Positions 1 through 8,176 of a DNA stretch of 64,000 bases are shown piece by piece. Within the stretch, counting starts at the first letter, position 1. Every line of letters starts with the position of its first letter. Location of the stretch: positions 1 through 64,000 of the forward strand of contig JAUIET010000009.1 in NCBI GenBank assembly GCA_030429735.1, in the 5' to 3' direction. The DNA is from Gammaproteobacteria bacterium. GTDB lineage: Bacteria > Pseudomonadota > Gammaproteobacteria > Pseudomonadales > JAUIET01. The translations under genes and the position numbers were made by a program. The notes under the pieces were generated by a model. It worked only from the letters and a program-made list of their open reading frames with translations. It ran no database searches and had not been told where the DNA came from.

Positions 1-172
1 AGGCAAGTGCGGCGACGACGACAAAGGCGACGGTGAAGGCAAGTGCGGTGAAGGCAAATGCGGCGGCGACGACAAAGGCGACGGTGAAGGCAAATGCGGT
101 GAAGGCAAATGCGGTGGCGATGACAAGGGCGACGGCGAAGGCAAATGCGGTGAAGGCAAGTGCGGCGGCTAA
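1..172 (+). CDS. hvfA: HvfA-like EGKCG-repeat copper-binding RiPP precursor (C-terminal part)
   Basis: The gene is open at the left edge; only its last 56 codons are visible, ending in TAA. They are almost wholly Gly, Lys, Cys, Asp and Glu. The visible part holds three 17-residue units, each with two EGKCG motifs, so six complete motifs plus a GKCG cut by the edge. In Haemophilus HvfA, EGKCG cysteines are oxidised by a DUF692 multinuclear iron enzyme to an oxazolone/thioamide pair that binds copper. The next two genes are exactly the expected DUF692 and DUF2063 partners, which makes the assignment firm. The N-terminal signal peptide usual in this group lies outside the window. Copper binding is inferred from the family; nothing in the sequence proves the metal. 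Confidence 0.85.
   Translation, partial: GKCGDDDKGDGEGKCGEGKCGGDDKGDGEGKCGEGKCGGDDKGDGEGKCGEGKCGG
14..166 (+). repeat. Three in-frame 51-bp tandem repeats in hvfA
   Basis: Units run 14-64, 65-115 and 116-166. Each encodes a 17-residue block of the form GDDKGDGEGKCGEGKCG; the first unit has Asp in place of the opening Gly. Differences between units are mostly third-position changes (GGC/GGT, AAA/AAG, GAC/GAT), so the peptide is kept while the DNA drifts. The array probably continues left of the window. Confidence 0.9.
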
Positions 173-195
173 ACATCGCCAGCGCTTGAACGCAG

Positions 196-217
196 AACCG
201 CCGGCTTGCCGGCGGTT
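196..217 (+). promoter_or_regulatory. Hairpin between hvfA and hvfB
   Basis: Positions 196-205 (AACCGCCGGC) and 208-217 (GCCGGCGGTT) are perfect complements, giving a very GC-rich stem 24 bases after the hvfA stop. Only three T residues follow (216-218), so it is not a typical intrinsic terminator. A role in stabilising the hvfA message or damping read-through into hvfB, so that peptide exceeds enzyme, is inference. Confidence 0.6.
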
Positions 218-238
218 TCTGCATCTGCGAGTACACGA

Positions 239-1087
239 ATGACAAACGCAATCAAGGGTGCAGGCCTGGGCTTGAGAAGAGACTTCTCTGCGCGCCTGTC
301 AGATATTGCCTCGGAAGACGTTGATTTTTTTGAAGTAGCGCCAGAGAACTGGATTGGTATAGGCGGCCGCTTCAAAAAGCAATTGCATAGCTGCACGGAA
401 CGGTTTCCGCTGACCTTGCACGGCCTGTCACTGGACATCGGTGGCGTGGCACCGCTGAATGTGTCTTTGCTTAACGATATTAAGCACTTTATGGCGGAGT
501 ACAACTGCAGTTTGTATTCTGAGCACCTAACCTATTGCAGTGATCACGGTCAGCTCTATGACCTGATGCCAATACCGTTCACCGCGGAAGCAGTTCATTA
601 CGTGGCTGCACGCGTTCGCCAGGCACAGGATATACTCGAGCGTCGTATTGCCCTGGAGAACGCCTCTTATTACGCTGCACCCGGCCAGGAAATGACTGAG
701 CTTGAGTTTATAAATGCGGTGATTGCCGAAGCAGATTGTGACTTGCTGTTGGATGTGAACAACATTTACGTCAACAGCATCAACCATAACTACGATGCTG
801 AGACCTTTCTGTACGGTTTACCTGTTGATCGAGCTCATTACATTCATATTGCAGGGCATTACGTTGAAGCCGAGGATCTACGCGTGGATACGCACGGAGC
901 GGACGTTATTCACCCGGTGTGGGAGTTGCTCCGCCTGGCCTACCAGCGGTTTGGTGTGTTGCCCACGTTGCTGGAACGAGACTTTAACATTCCACCAATC
1001 CCGCAACTGTTGAGCGAGGTGCAAAGTATTCGTGCAATGCAAGAAGCAATGAGCGCTGATTCTACCCAAACTGCAGGGCGAGGCTGA
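239..1087 (+). CDS. hvfB: MNIO family peptide-modifying oxidase (DUF692, HvfB/BufB-like)
   Basis: This is a TIM-barrel multinuclear non-heme iron oxidase of the DUF692 family, expected to modify Cys residues of the upstream repeat peptide in the cytoplasm. Family landmarks appear in order: HGLSLDIGG near residue 61, SEHLTY near 96, LENAS near 140, LLDVNN near 172, HIAGH near 203-207, DTHG near 217 and LLERD near 246. These supply the His, Glu and Asp metal ligands. The product is 282 residues, the usual length. The ATG at 239 was chosen because the frame can extend only to a TTG inside the hairpin at 206. The operon order hvfA-hvfB-hvfC is standard, with 28 bases to the next start. Confidence 0.9.
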   Translation: MTNAIKGAGLGLRRDFSARLSDIASEDVDFFEVAPENWIGIGGRFKKQLHSCTERFPLTLHGLSLDIGGVAPLNVSLLNDIKHFMAEYNCSLYSEHLTYCSDHGQLYDLMPIPFTAEAVHYVAARVRQAQDILERRIALENASYYAAPGQEMTELEFINAVIAEADCDLLLDVNNIYVNSINHNYDAETFLYGLPVDRAHYIHIAGHYVEAEDLRVDTHGADVIHPVWELLRLAYQRFGVLPTLLERDFNIPPIPQLLSEVQSIRAMQEAMSADSTQTAGRG

Positions 1088-1115
1088 TGCGGCTTTGTAT
1101 AGGGAGGAAAGTCCA

Positions 1116-1880
1116 TTGAGCCTGTCATTGGCGCAAACCCACGACTTGCAAACCCAGCTTACTGACCATATCCGTGATCCTGAGGTGAATCCGCCGCCGG
1201 CAGGCATTGAAGAGCGCCGCCTTAAAATCTACCGAGACCTTTTTTACAATAATATTGAGGGGTTTGTGCGCCGTGGCTTCCCGATTACACGTAAGCTTTT
1301 CGCAGATGAACACTGGCACGCCCTGATTCGCGATTTTATGCGAGGCCATGCGTGCTCCACTCCGTACTTTACTGAAATCACGCAAGAGTTTGTTCACTAC
1401 CTGCAATCTGACAGGGCAGTGCATGCCGAAGAGCCTGCTTTTCTGGCGGAACTTGCGCACTACGAGTGGGTTGAAATTGCCCTGGATCTTGCCGATATAG
1501 ACTTGAGCTCAATCCCACATCAGCGTGATGGGGATCTGTTAGCCGGGCGGCCGCTGGTGTCGCCTCTGGCCATGTGCCTGGCCTATCAATTCCCGGTGCA
1601 TGAAATAGGGCCGGGTTTTGAACCCGCTGAGGCGCCTGAGCAGCCGACGTTTCTGATTGTGTACCGCAATCGTGATGATCAAGTAAAGTTTATGCACAGC
1701 AACCAGGTGACGCTTCGGATGCTGGGCTTGCTGGCCGAAAATAGCTGCGCGAGCGGGCGAGATGCGCTATTGGCATTGGCCACTGAAATGCAGCATTCTG
1801 ACCCTGAGCAGCTGGTCGCCAGTGGCCAGATTACGCTGGATAAATTACGGCGGCTTGATATTATCTTAGGTACACACTGA
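1116..1880 (+). CDS. hvfC: DUF2063 partner protein (HvfC/BufC-like)
   Basis: The product is 254 residues of the DUF2063 family, which pairs with DUF692 enzymes and is thought to recognise the precursor peptide and present it to the oxidase. The N-terminal half has the family's RLKIYRDLFYNNI and GFPITRKLF segments, followed by ELAHYEWVEIALDLAD; the C-terminal half is a separate small domain. The start is most likely TTG at 1116, because AGGGAGGA at 1101-1108 lies about eight bases upstream; an earlier TTG at 1095 would place that Shine-Dalgarno inside the gene. It closes the copper-peptide operon; the next gene (mlaA) starts 26 bases later and may be co-transcribed. Confidence 0.85.
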   Translation: MSLSLAQTHDLQTQLTDHIRDPEVNPPPAGIEERRLKIYRDLFYNNIEGFVRRGFPITRKLFADEHWHALIRDFMRGHACSTPYFTEITQEFVHYLQSDRAVHAEEPAFLAELAHYEWVEIALDLADIDLSSIPHQRDGDLLAGRPLVSPLAMCLAYQFPVHEIGPGFEPAEAPEQPTFLIVYRNRDDQVKFMHSNQVTLRMLGLLAENSCASGRDALLALATEMQHSDPEQLVASGQITLDKLRRLDIILGTH

Positions 1881-1906
1881 AAAAGTGGTCTTATAAGGAC
1901 ATGAGT

Positions 1907-2593
1907 ATGCGTACGCCATTTCTCCTTCTCGTACTGGTCATGGCTTGGGCTCAGCCCCTGAGCGCCAGTGAGTCTGATCCGTGGGAAGGGTGGAACAGGA
2001 AAGTTGATGCGTTCAATCAATTCGGGGATCGCTGGGTAGTCAAGCCGGTTGCAACCGCGTATGAGTTTATTACGCCGCAGATCGTGGATGATGGGGTCAC
2101 TAATATGTACCGCAATATTCGTGAACCGATCACGATTATCAACGATCTGCTGCAGCTCAAGATAAAGAAAGCCGGTGTGGATACCGGCCGGCTTTTATTG
2201 AATTCTACGGTAGGATTGCTCGGCTTTTTTGATGTAGCATCCAAGGCCGGTTTGCAGCGCCAACCAGAAGATTTCGGTCAAACCCTCGGTACATGGGGGG
2301 TTCCTCCAGGGCCTTATGTGGTGCTGCCATTGATCGGCCCCAGCAATGTTCGTGATGCCTTCAGCCTGGTGCCAGACTCGTTTAGTAACCCGATCGCCTA
2401 CATCGACCAGGAATGGGTCCGCTATTCAACGGTGGCAGGTTATTACCTGGATTTGCGCGCCAATGCACTGGATGTTGAAGAGCTGGTTACCGGCGATGAG
2501 TATGTCTTTGTGCGCGATGCGTATCTGCAAGATCGCGAATATCAGGTCAAAGACGGTGCTGTTGAGGACGATTTTGGCGATGAAGACTTCTAA
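1907..2593 (+). CDS. mlaA: MlaA (VacJ)-family outer-membrane lipid-asymmetry protein
   Basis: MlaA extracts mislocalised phospholipid from the outer leaflet of the outer membrane and passes it to the MlaC/MlaFEDB retrograde system. Family blocks are DPWEGWNRKVDAFN near residue 24, the NMYRNIREP region, GLLGFFDVASKAGL and DFGQTLGTWGV with GPYVVLPLIGPS after it. The length of 228 residues is normal. The start at 1907 is preferred over 1901 because AAGGA at 1895-1899 is then seven bases away. The signal peptide lacks the lipobox cysteine normally present in MlaA, so this protein may be released by signal peptidase I. From memory, Pseudomonas has vacJ next to the same PilZ and RssB-type genes. 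Confidence 0.92.
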   Translation: MRTPFLLLVLVMAWAQPLSASESDPWEGWNRKVDAFNQFGDRWVVKPVATAYEFITPQIVDDGVTNMYRNIREPITIINDLLQLKIKKAGVDTGRLLLNSTVGLLGFFDVASKAGLQRQPEDFGQTLGTWGVPPGPYVVLPLIGPSNVRDAFSLVPDSFSNPIAYIDQEWVRYSTVAGYYLDLRANALDVEELVTGDEYVFVRDAYLQDREYQVKDGAVEDDFGDEDF

Positions 2594-2658
2594 GCAGCTA
2601 GCGAATAGCGTAAACGTGGCTGGTAGAGCAGGTAGAATGTGGTGGAGTAGCTAGCGCC

Positions 2659-2684
2659 GCCCCGGGTTGTTGCCAACCCCGGGC
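2659..2684. terminator. Imperfect hairpin between convergent mlaA and PilZ genes
   Basis: GCCCCGGGTTG (2659-2669) pairs with CAACCCCGGGC (2674-2684), with one bulged C and a TTGC loop. No T-tract follows on either strand. It sits where a bidirectional terminator would be expected, but that role is a guess from position. Confidence 0.4.
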
Positions 2685-2699
2685 AGCAAGTGCGTTCGT

Positions 2700-3011
2700 T
2701 CAGTCGAGAATATTGTCAATCGAGAGTGCCAGCTTGCGTTTGCCATCTGCGTCAACGATTCGCTTGACCGTGGTGTGATAGACAATGACTGAACCTTTCG
2801 ACTCAATGCGAGCGACCAATTCATCACCCACAGCCACCGCCGCGTCGCTGGCGACCATTAGTCCGGCGCCACTCATGTCTTCGCAGCGACCTTCAAATTG
2901 TTCGCCATTGCTGGCCTCGAGAGTGACTTTGCTATTCAGTTTCAAGCGAATAAACGCGCGCTTGTTTTCACTGCTGTCAGTATTGTCGGATTGAGCAGGC
3001 GTGGAACTCAT
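2700..3011 (-). CDS. PilZ domain protein, putative cyclic-di-GMP receptor
   Basis: A 103-residue single PilZ domain. The c-di-GMP-binding signatures are visible: KRAFIR near residues 17-22 (RxxxR form) and DMSGAG near 45-50 (D/NxSxxG form). No other domain or signal is present, so it should act as a small cytoplasmic adaptor. It ends convergently with mlaA and starts divergently from the response-regulator gene across a 195-base gap. The partner it controls is unknown. Confidence 0.88.
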   Translation of the reverse strand: MSSTPAQSDNTDSSENKRAFIRLKLNSKVTLEASNGEQFEGRCEDMSGAGLMVASDAAVAVGDELVARIESKGSVIVYHTTVKRIVDADGKRKLALSIDNILD

Positions 3012-3206
3012 GAAGGCCTCGTGGTCTAAACAGGTGTGGAAGGAGGAAACTACAGTGTGGTTAGTCTAGGCGTTTTTGTTCTACAGTCAATTGAGTGTGA
3101 AAACTTGCATCTTGCGGAGTAAACAAGTACCGTGCGCAACTTCGAGTTTACTGACACTATCGCCAATCCCGTAGTCTCATATCGCCGCCCAATCACACCC
3201 AATTAA

Positions 3207-4391
3207 ATGAGCACTGCCAAACGTATTTTGGTCATCGACGATGATCGTGTAATCCGGCAAAGCATCGCTGCTTATCTGCAAGATAGCGGCTTCGATGTCA
3301 TGTTGGCGGATGATGGGCTGACTGGCCTGGAGATTTTCCGTAAACAGCAACCGGATCTGGTGGTGTGCGACCTGCGCATGCCCGGTCTTGACGGAATCAG
3401 TGTGCTTCACCAGATATCCAGCGAAGACCACGACACACCGATAGTCGTTATTTCCGGTGCCGGTGTAATGGCCGATGTGGTTGAGGCATTGCGAATAGGC
3501 GCGACTGATTACCTGATCAAACCCATTCTCGATCTTGAGGTGCTTGAGCATTCGATTCACCGCAGCCTGGAGCGCGCCAAATTGCGCCGCGAGAATGCCG
3601 GTTACCGCCGTGAGCTGGAACGCACTAATCGTGAGCTGAAAACACACGTTGCTGCCCTGGAGAAAGACCAGCAGGCAGGGCGGCATGTTCAAATGAAGAT
3701 GCTGCCGTCAGCACCCAAAGAGTTGCTGGGCTATCATTTCGACCATAAGATCATCCCTTCCTTGTATCTGAGCGGCGATTTCGTCGAGTATGTAACGGTC
3801 GGTGACCACCATATCGTGTTTATGATTGCCGATGTATCTGGCCACGGCGCGTCGTCTGCGTTTGTTACCGTGCTGTTGAAAAACCTGACGGCCAGGATGC
3901 GCAGTAATTATGGTCGTGAAAATGACGAGTCGATACTGTCGCCCGCCAAGTTGCTGAAAAAAACCAATGAAGAACTGCTGGAAACGGATCTAGGCAAGCA
4001 CATTACGATGTTTGTCGCCTGCCTGGACACGCAAACCAACCACATGGTGTACAGCAATGCTGGGCATTTGCCGTGCCCGGTGCTGGTGACAAGCGGTGGG
4101 AAGGCTGTCTATATTGCCGGCGAAGGTATGCCAGTCGGAATTGCGCCAGATTCGGAATACGAGGAGCGCGGCATTGATCTGCCGGAGCAGTTTACGCTGG
4201 CCCTGTTTACCGACGGTATACTGGAAATGTTGCCCCAGAAAGACCTGGTGGACAAAGAAGCAGAGCTGTTACAACGCTGTTCAAAGCAAGCGCTGTCGCT
4301 TGATGGCTTGATTGGTTCGCTGGATCTCAACAAAATGAAAGCGGCACCCGATGATATTGCCGTTTTCATGGTGTCCAAACCAGCACCGTAG
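3207..4391 (+). CDS. rssB: RssB-type response regulator with PP2C/SpoIIE phosphatase output
   Basis: Residues 1-120 are a receiver domain with acidic pocket DDD near 11-13, phospho-acceptor Asp55 (VVCDLRMPG) and Lys104 (YLIKP). A short coiled linker (ERTNRELKTHVAALEKD) joins a PP2C-type phosphatase domain, recognised from GDFVEYV, ADVSGHGASSAF, SNAGHLP and LALFTDGILE, and ending at PDDIAVFMV. No kinase domain follows. In Pseudomonas, RssB of this type dephosphorylates the neighbouring anti-sigma antagonist and so affects sigma-S. The next gene, 12 bases on, is that STAS protein, which supports the assignment. No convincing Shine-Dalgarno precedes the ATG (CCAATTAA), so translation may be weak or assisted. 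Confidence 0.88.
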   Translation: MSTAKRILVIDDDRVIRQSIAAYLQDSGFDVMLADDGLTGLEIFRKQQPDLVVCDLRMPGLDGISVLHQISSEDHDTPIVVISGAGVMADVVEALRIGATDYLIKPILDLEVLEHSIHRSLERAKLRRENAGYRRELERTNRELKTHVAALEKDQQAGRHVQMKMLPSAPKELLGYHFDHKIIPSLYLSGDFVEYVTVGDHHIVFMIADVSGHGASSAFVTVLLKNLTARMRSNYGRENDESILSPAKLLKKTNEELLETDLGKHITMFVACLDTQTNHMVYSNAGHLPCPVLVTSGGKAVYIAGEGMPVGIAPDSEYEERGIDLPEQFTLALFTDGILEMLPQKDLVDKEAELLQRCSKQALSLDGLIGSLDLNKMKAAPDDIAVFMVSKPAP

Positions 4392-4403
4392 CCTGGGTCA
4401 AGC

Positions 4404-4919
4404 ATGCAAGCCGGAAAGATTCTTCAAGCGAGCAACAATGGAGTTTACGTGCTGCGCTTGTTGGGGGATGTCAGGCTTACTTTGTCGACAGCGTTCGATG
4501 AATTCATTGAGCAAATGCTCGCGGCGGATGATTTTACAAGCGTTGCGATTGACTTGAGCGACGTGGACGGGCTGGACAGTACCACACTGGGTTTGCTCGC
4601 AAAAATAGCAATCCAGACCAAGCAAAAGTTCAATTTCAAACCGATTCTCGTCTCTACTGATAGCAGCATCACCCGCTTGCTGACCAGTATGTGTTTTGAA
4701 CGTATATTTGATATTCGAGATCATGGCATTGAGACAATAGATGACTTTGGTGAATTGGCCATTGCGGTATCGTCTGAATACGAAGTGAAAGCGAAGGTAT
4801 TGGAAGCGCATCGTACCCTGATGGGACTTAGCGAAGAAAACGCGGCGTGTTTTAAGGATTTAGTGAACGCTTTGGAACAGGATCCCGCAGCAAACGACGC
4901 ATGCCGACTGAATCGCTGA
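4404..4919 (+). CDS. rssC: RssC-like STAS anti-sigma-factor antagonist
   Basis: Residues 1-100 form a STAS domain with the switch motif DGLDSTTLG; Ser59 is the expected phosphorylation site. A C-terminal helical extension of about 60 residues follows, as in the RssC/HsbA/CrsA group. By family logic, dephosphorylation by the upstream phosphatase lets it bind its partner. The kinase or anti-sigma factor is not encoded in this window. Its last 19 bases overlap the start of the sulfatase gene in another frame. Confidence 0.85.
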   Translation: MQAGKILQASNNGVYVLRLLGDVRLTLSTAFDEFIEQMLAADDFTSVAIDLSDVDGLDSTTLGLLAKIAIQTKQKFNFKPILVSTDSSITRLLTSMCFERIFDIRDHGIETIDDFGELAIAVSSEYEVKAKVLEAHRTLMGLSEENAACFKDLVNALEQDPAANDACRLNR

Positions 4920-6436
4920 ACGTAAACTCCCGCCACACGCCTCGACGAGCAATTCGCGTCGCTGTACTCCTGGGCTGCATCAGCGTGGGATTACTCGCAT
5001 GCATGACCAAACCCCAGCTGGCACCCCCGAACGTCGTATTTATTCTGACTGATGACCAGCGCTCCGATGCGGTTGGTTATCATGCCGCGCCGCTGTTAGG
5101 CATCAATACTCCTCACATCGATCGATTGGCTGCTGAAGGTGTGCGGTTTGACAATATGTTTGTTACCACCTCATTGTGCTCGCCGAGTCGGGCTTCCTAC
5201 TTGTCCGGCACGTATGCTCACACGCATGGTGTAGCCAATAACTTCACCGATTATCCGCTAAGCCTGCAGAGTTTTCCGCGCAGCTTGCAGCAATCCGGAT
5301 TTGAAACGGCCTATATCGGCAAGTGGCACATGGGTGAGCAAGACGACAGTAAGCGCCCGGGCTTTGACTACTGGATAACCCACAAAGGGCAAGGCAAGTA
5401 TTACGACACACAATTCAATGTGAATGGTGAACGTCGCCAGGTGGACGGCTACTACACGGAAACGGTAACCGACATGGCGCTGGACTGGTTGCAGAACAAA
5501 CGTACTCCGGGCAAACCATTTGCGTTATTGATTGGTCACAAAGCACCGCATGGGCCGTTTATTCCGGAACAAAAGTACCAGCGTACGTATGATCATGTGT
5601 CAGTGCCTTACCCTGACAGCAGGCACCAGCTTGCTAACAAGCCGAGCTGGATGACCGAGCGCCTGAATACCTGGCACGGAATATACGGGCCTTTGTACGG
5701 TTTTCGTGAACACTATCCGGATTCATCGGCCAGTGCTGTGACTGACTTCGAACGCTTTGTTCGCTCGTACACTGCCACGATCAACTCAGTGGACGACAGC
5801 GTTGGGCGAGTCTATGCCGCTTTGCAGGCGCAAGGGATACTCGATAATACGATCATCGTTTTTGCCAGCGACAATGGCTTCCTGCTGGGTGAGCACGGCA
5901 TGATTGACAAGCGAACGGCCCATGAAGCAAGTACCCGTGTGCCATTGGTCGTTCGTTACCCGCCAAGATTTGCCGCGGGAACCGTCGTCAAACAGCAGGT
6001 GTTGAATATTGATCTTGCCCCGAGTCTTGTAGAACTGGCCGGCGCACCAGTGCTGCCGGACGCACAAGGCATGTCCTGGGTTGCTCTTGCTGAAGGGCGA
6101 GCAAGCAAGTGGCGTGATTTCTGGTTATACGAATACAATTACGAGCAGCAGTTTCCTTACACGCCAAATGTTCGTTCAGTGCGAACGGATGATTGGAAAT
6201 ACACTCGTCATCCACACGGAGATGGCGGCCCGCTTCGACATCTTGAACAACTGTACCATTTGGCTGTTGACCCAATGGAGCTTAACAACCTGGCGCAACA
6301 ACGAAACTACCAGGCAAAATTAGCAGAAATGCGCGAGCTGTTGATTCTGGCCTTACAGCAATCCGGTGTCAGTCGTGACCAGATGCCGATAGACGAAGGC
6401 ATAAAAAGCGCTCTTCCAGAAGAGTCAATCCGTTAG
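4901..6436 (+). CDS. Lipoprotein arylsulfatase-type sulfatase
   Basis: A formylglycine-dependent sulfatase, 511 residues, likely membrane-anchored. A basic N-terminus (HTPRRAIR) and hydrophobic stretch end in lipobox LLAC with Cys34. Metal ligands Asp51-Asp52 lie in ILTDDQRSD, and CSPSR at Cys93 is the signature converted to formylglycine. GKWHMG, HKAPHGPF and ASDNGFLLGEHG follow, as usual for the family. Maturation needs a formylglycine-generating enzyme, none of which is encoded here. The ATG at 4901 lies inside rssC, and no alternative start would keep the signal peptide. Substrate is unknown. In the remembered Pseudomonas order rssC is followed directly by tal, so this gene may be an insertion. 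Confidence 0.88.
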   Translation: MPTESLNVNSRHTPRRAIRVAVLLGCISVGLLACMTKPQLAPPNVVFILTDDQRSDAVGYHAAPLLGINTPHIDRLAAEGVRFDNMFVTTSLCSPSRASYLSGTYAHTHGVANNFTDYPLSLQSFPRSLQQSGFETAYIGKWHMGEQDDSKRPGFDYWITHKGQGKYYDTQFNVNGERRQVDGYYTETVTDMALDWLQNKRTPGKPFALLIGHKAPHGPFIPEQKYQRTYDHVSVPYPDSRHQLANKPSWMTERLNTWHGIYGPLYGFREHYPDSSASAVTDFERFVRSYTATINSVDDSVGRVYAALQAQGILDNTIIVFASDNGFLLGEHGMIDKRTAHEASTRVPLVVRYPPRFAAGTVVKQQVLNIDLAPSLVELAGAPVLPDAQGMSWVALAEGRASKWRDFWLYEYNYEQQFPYTPNVRSVRTDDWKYTRHPHGDGGPLRHLEQLYHLAVDPMELNNLAQQRNYQAKLAEMRELLILALQQSGVSRDQMPIDEGIKSALPEESIR

Positions 6437-6629
6437 ATTGCCGATTGCGGCAACTGTGATTCGCCGTGTGCCTGAGTTCCGTTAACCTGGCCCCAAGTTT
6501 GCAGTATATATCTCGAAGCGATTAGCAGCCTGTCTGCTTAGTACAAACGATTCGAAGACAAAATTCTGTGGGGATGTATACTTGATAATACTGGTCGAGA
6601 AGACCATACCACTGTCCATGTAGACAGCG

Positions 6630-6679
6630 AGGCGCTCGGAGAATTCCCTCCTGAGCGCCTTATCTCGTGTGTTTTTTTT
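6630..6679 (+). terminator. Hairpin plus delayed T-run between sulfatase and terB
   Basis: AGGCGCTC (6630-6637) and GAGCGCCT (6653-6660) are perfect complements; inner GGAG/CTCC pairing leaves a short loop around AATTCC. A run of eight T residues at 6672-6679 comes 12 bases after the stem, further than in a classic intrinsic terminator. It ends just before the 3' end of the opposing terB gene. The rest of 6437-6685 shows no convincing gene. Confidence 0.5.
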
Positions 6680-6685
6680 GTTCTC

Positions 6686-7138
6686 TTATGTTTCGCCGGA
6701 TTCCATGTCGTCGAACACTTGCAGTTTGGCGCGAATAAATTCCGTATGTGGTACGTACAACAATTCTGCAATTTTTCGAATATAGTGTTGCTCGAATTTG
6801 TCCAGCTCACCATCTGCCATTGCAACTCGCCAAAGATTGACAATCAGCTGATACTTTGACGCCTCATCAAACTCGTCATTGATGGCCTCAATAAACGGGT
6901 GGATAGAGACTGAGCCGGCGTGCAGTTCCTCTGCTTTGTTTAATACAGCCTCCAGTTCATGCTCCGGCAAAGAGAAGGACGCCCTCAGCGCTTTTTTGGC
7001 GGTATCGATTTCTTCGCTGTCGCGGTTGTAATCGGCATACACAATTTCCATTAGCAATGCTGCCGAGGCGAGTTCAACGCCCACCCCGGGGTTCTCCGGT
7101 TCGGGCAAATCGATTAACTTAAAGAGTCGGGTAAACAT
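6686..7138 (-). CDS. TerB-like tellurite-resistance family protein
   Basis: A 150-residue, all-helical protein of the TerB superfamily. The paired acidic motifs are visible: EIVYADYNRDSEE near residues 31-43 and VAMADGELDKFEQHYIRKIAELL near 104-126, both of which bind divalent metal in TerB. Single-domain relatives are common and mostly unstudied; the name does not imply tellurite resistance here. It starts one base after the tal stop on the same strand, so it is surely co-transcribed with tal. Confidence 0.82.
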   Translation of the reverse strand: MFTRLFKLIDLPEPENPGVGVELASAALLMEIVYADYNRDSEEIDTAKKALRASFSLPEHELEAVLNKAEELHAGSVSIHPFIEAINDEFDEASKYQLIVNLWRVAMADGELDKFEQHYIRKIAELLYVPHTEFIRAKLQVFDDMESGET

Positions 7139-7139
7139 A

Positions 7140-8090
7140 TCAGCTGCCTGTAATCAGCGCTTCCAGCTTTACCTGATCCGCTGCGAAGTTACGAATACCC
7201 TCAGCCAGCTTCTCGGTTGCCATAGCGTCTTCATTGAGTTGCCAGCGAAACATTGCTTCATCACAGGACAAACGCTGCTGGTCTTCGTCATTGGTGGTGT
7301 CTGGGTCAAGTTGTCTGCTCAACTGCCCAGTGTCTGCAGCGAGCTCATCCATCAGTTGAGGACTGATGGTCAGCCTGTCGCACCCTGCCAGCGCTTCAAT
7401 CTCGCCGGTGTTGCGAAAGCTCGCGCCCATCACCACTGTTGTGTAATCGTGCTTCTTGTAATAATTGTAGATTCGTTTGACTGACAACACCCCGGGGTCT
7501 GTCTCCGCGGTGTACGTTTCGCCGGTGTTTTGTTTGTACCAGTCCAGAATTCGCCCCACAAACGGCGAAATGAGAAACACGCCGGCCTCGGCGCAGGCTG
7601 CCGCCTGGGCAAAGCCGAACAATAGGGTCAGGTTACAGTTAATGCCTTGCGCTTCCAGGGTTTCCGCGGCGCGAATACCTTCCCATGTAGAGGCCAACTT
7701 GATCAGAATACGCTCTGAACCAACGCCCTGGTCAGCATAAAGACGGGTGATACGTTGTGCGCGCTCAATCATGGCTGCCTCGTTGAACGACAGTCGGGCA
7801 TCAACCTCGGTAGAGACACGACCGGGTACGATGCCCAGAATTTCATTGCCAACCAATACACCAAACTGATCCACGCAAAACGCCAGCTGCTCAGCCGAGC
7901 TGCCCTGAAAGTCTTTAGCAGCCCGCGTGGCTTGCTCTAGCAGCGCCTGATAATGGGGTAGCTGGGCTGCCTTGAGCAACAATGAAGGGTTGGTGGTGGC
8001 GTCCAATGGCGTGAATTTGGCGATTGCTTCCACATCACCCGTGTCGGCAACCACATCGGTCATTTGTTTGAGTTGTTCCAGTTTGTTCAT
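7140..8090 (-). CDS. tal: Transaldolase (TalB type)
   Basis: Transfers dihydroxyacetone from sedoheptulose-7-P to glyceraldehyde-3-P in the non-oxidative pentose phosphate pathway. The 316-residue length matches TalB. The Schiff-base lysine is Lys131 in [17 protein letters not shown]; Asp16 and Glu95 match the other catalytic residues of TalB, shifted by one. The signatures [12 protein letters not shown] and [16 protein letters not shown] are intact. It is followed one base later by the TerB-like gene. Between it and dusA (8091-8176), on the minus strand, there is a short GGGGTTACCCC hairpin (8142-8152) and little else. Confidence 0.96.
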   Translation of the reverse strand: MNKLEQLKQMTDVVADTGDVEAIAKFTPLDATTNPSLLLKAAQLPHYQALLEQATRAAKDFQGSSAEQLAFCVDQFGVLVGNEILGIVPGRVSTEVDARLSFNEAAMIERAQRITRLYADQGVGSERILIKLASTWEGIRAAETLEAQGINCNLTLLFGFAQAAACAEAGVFLISPFVGRILDWYKQNTGETYTAETDPGVLSVKRIYNYYKKHDYTTVVMGASFRNTGEIEALAGCDRLTISPQLMDELAADTGQLSRQLDPDTTNDEDQQRLSCDEAMFRWQLNEDAMATEKLAEGIRNFAADQVKLEALITGS

Positions 8091-8176
8091 AAGATCCTGG
8101 TAGGTGGTTTTTTGTTGGCATTGTATAGTGCGACGCGCCCTGGGGTAACCCCGGTGTTTGCGCCGACAAAGGCGAT

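Noticed and set aside
1-172. Tandem repeats at the window start as a possible CRISPR
   Set aside because: Units abut without spacers and encode an in-frame peptide repeat ending in a stop.
33-242. A 69-codon frame rich in Lys, Ala and Asn over the RiPP repeat
   Set aside because: It is the same 51-bp repeat read in the wrong frame; the correct frame gives EGKCG motifs and leads into the DUF692/DUF2063 operon.
6538-6843. Minus-strand frame of 101 codons over the terB 3' end
   Set aside because: It overlaps the well-supported TerB gene in another frame, and covers the terminator hairpin.
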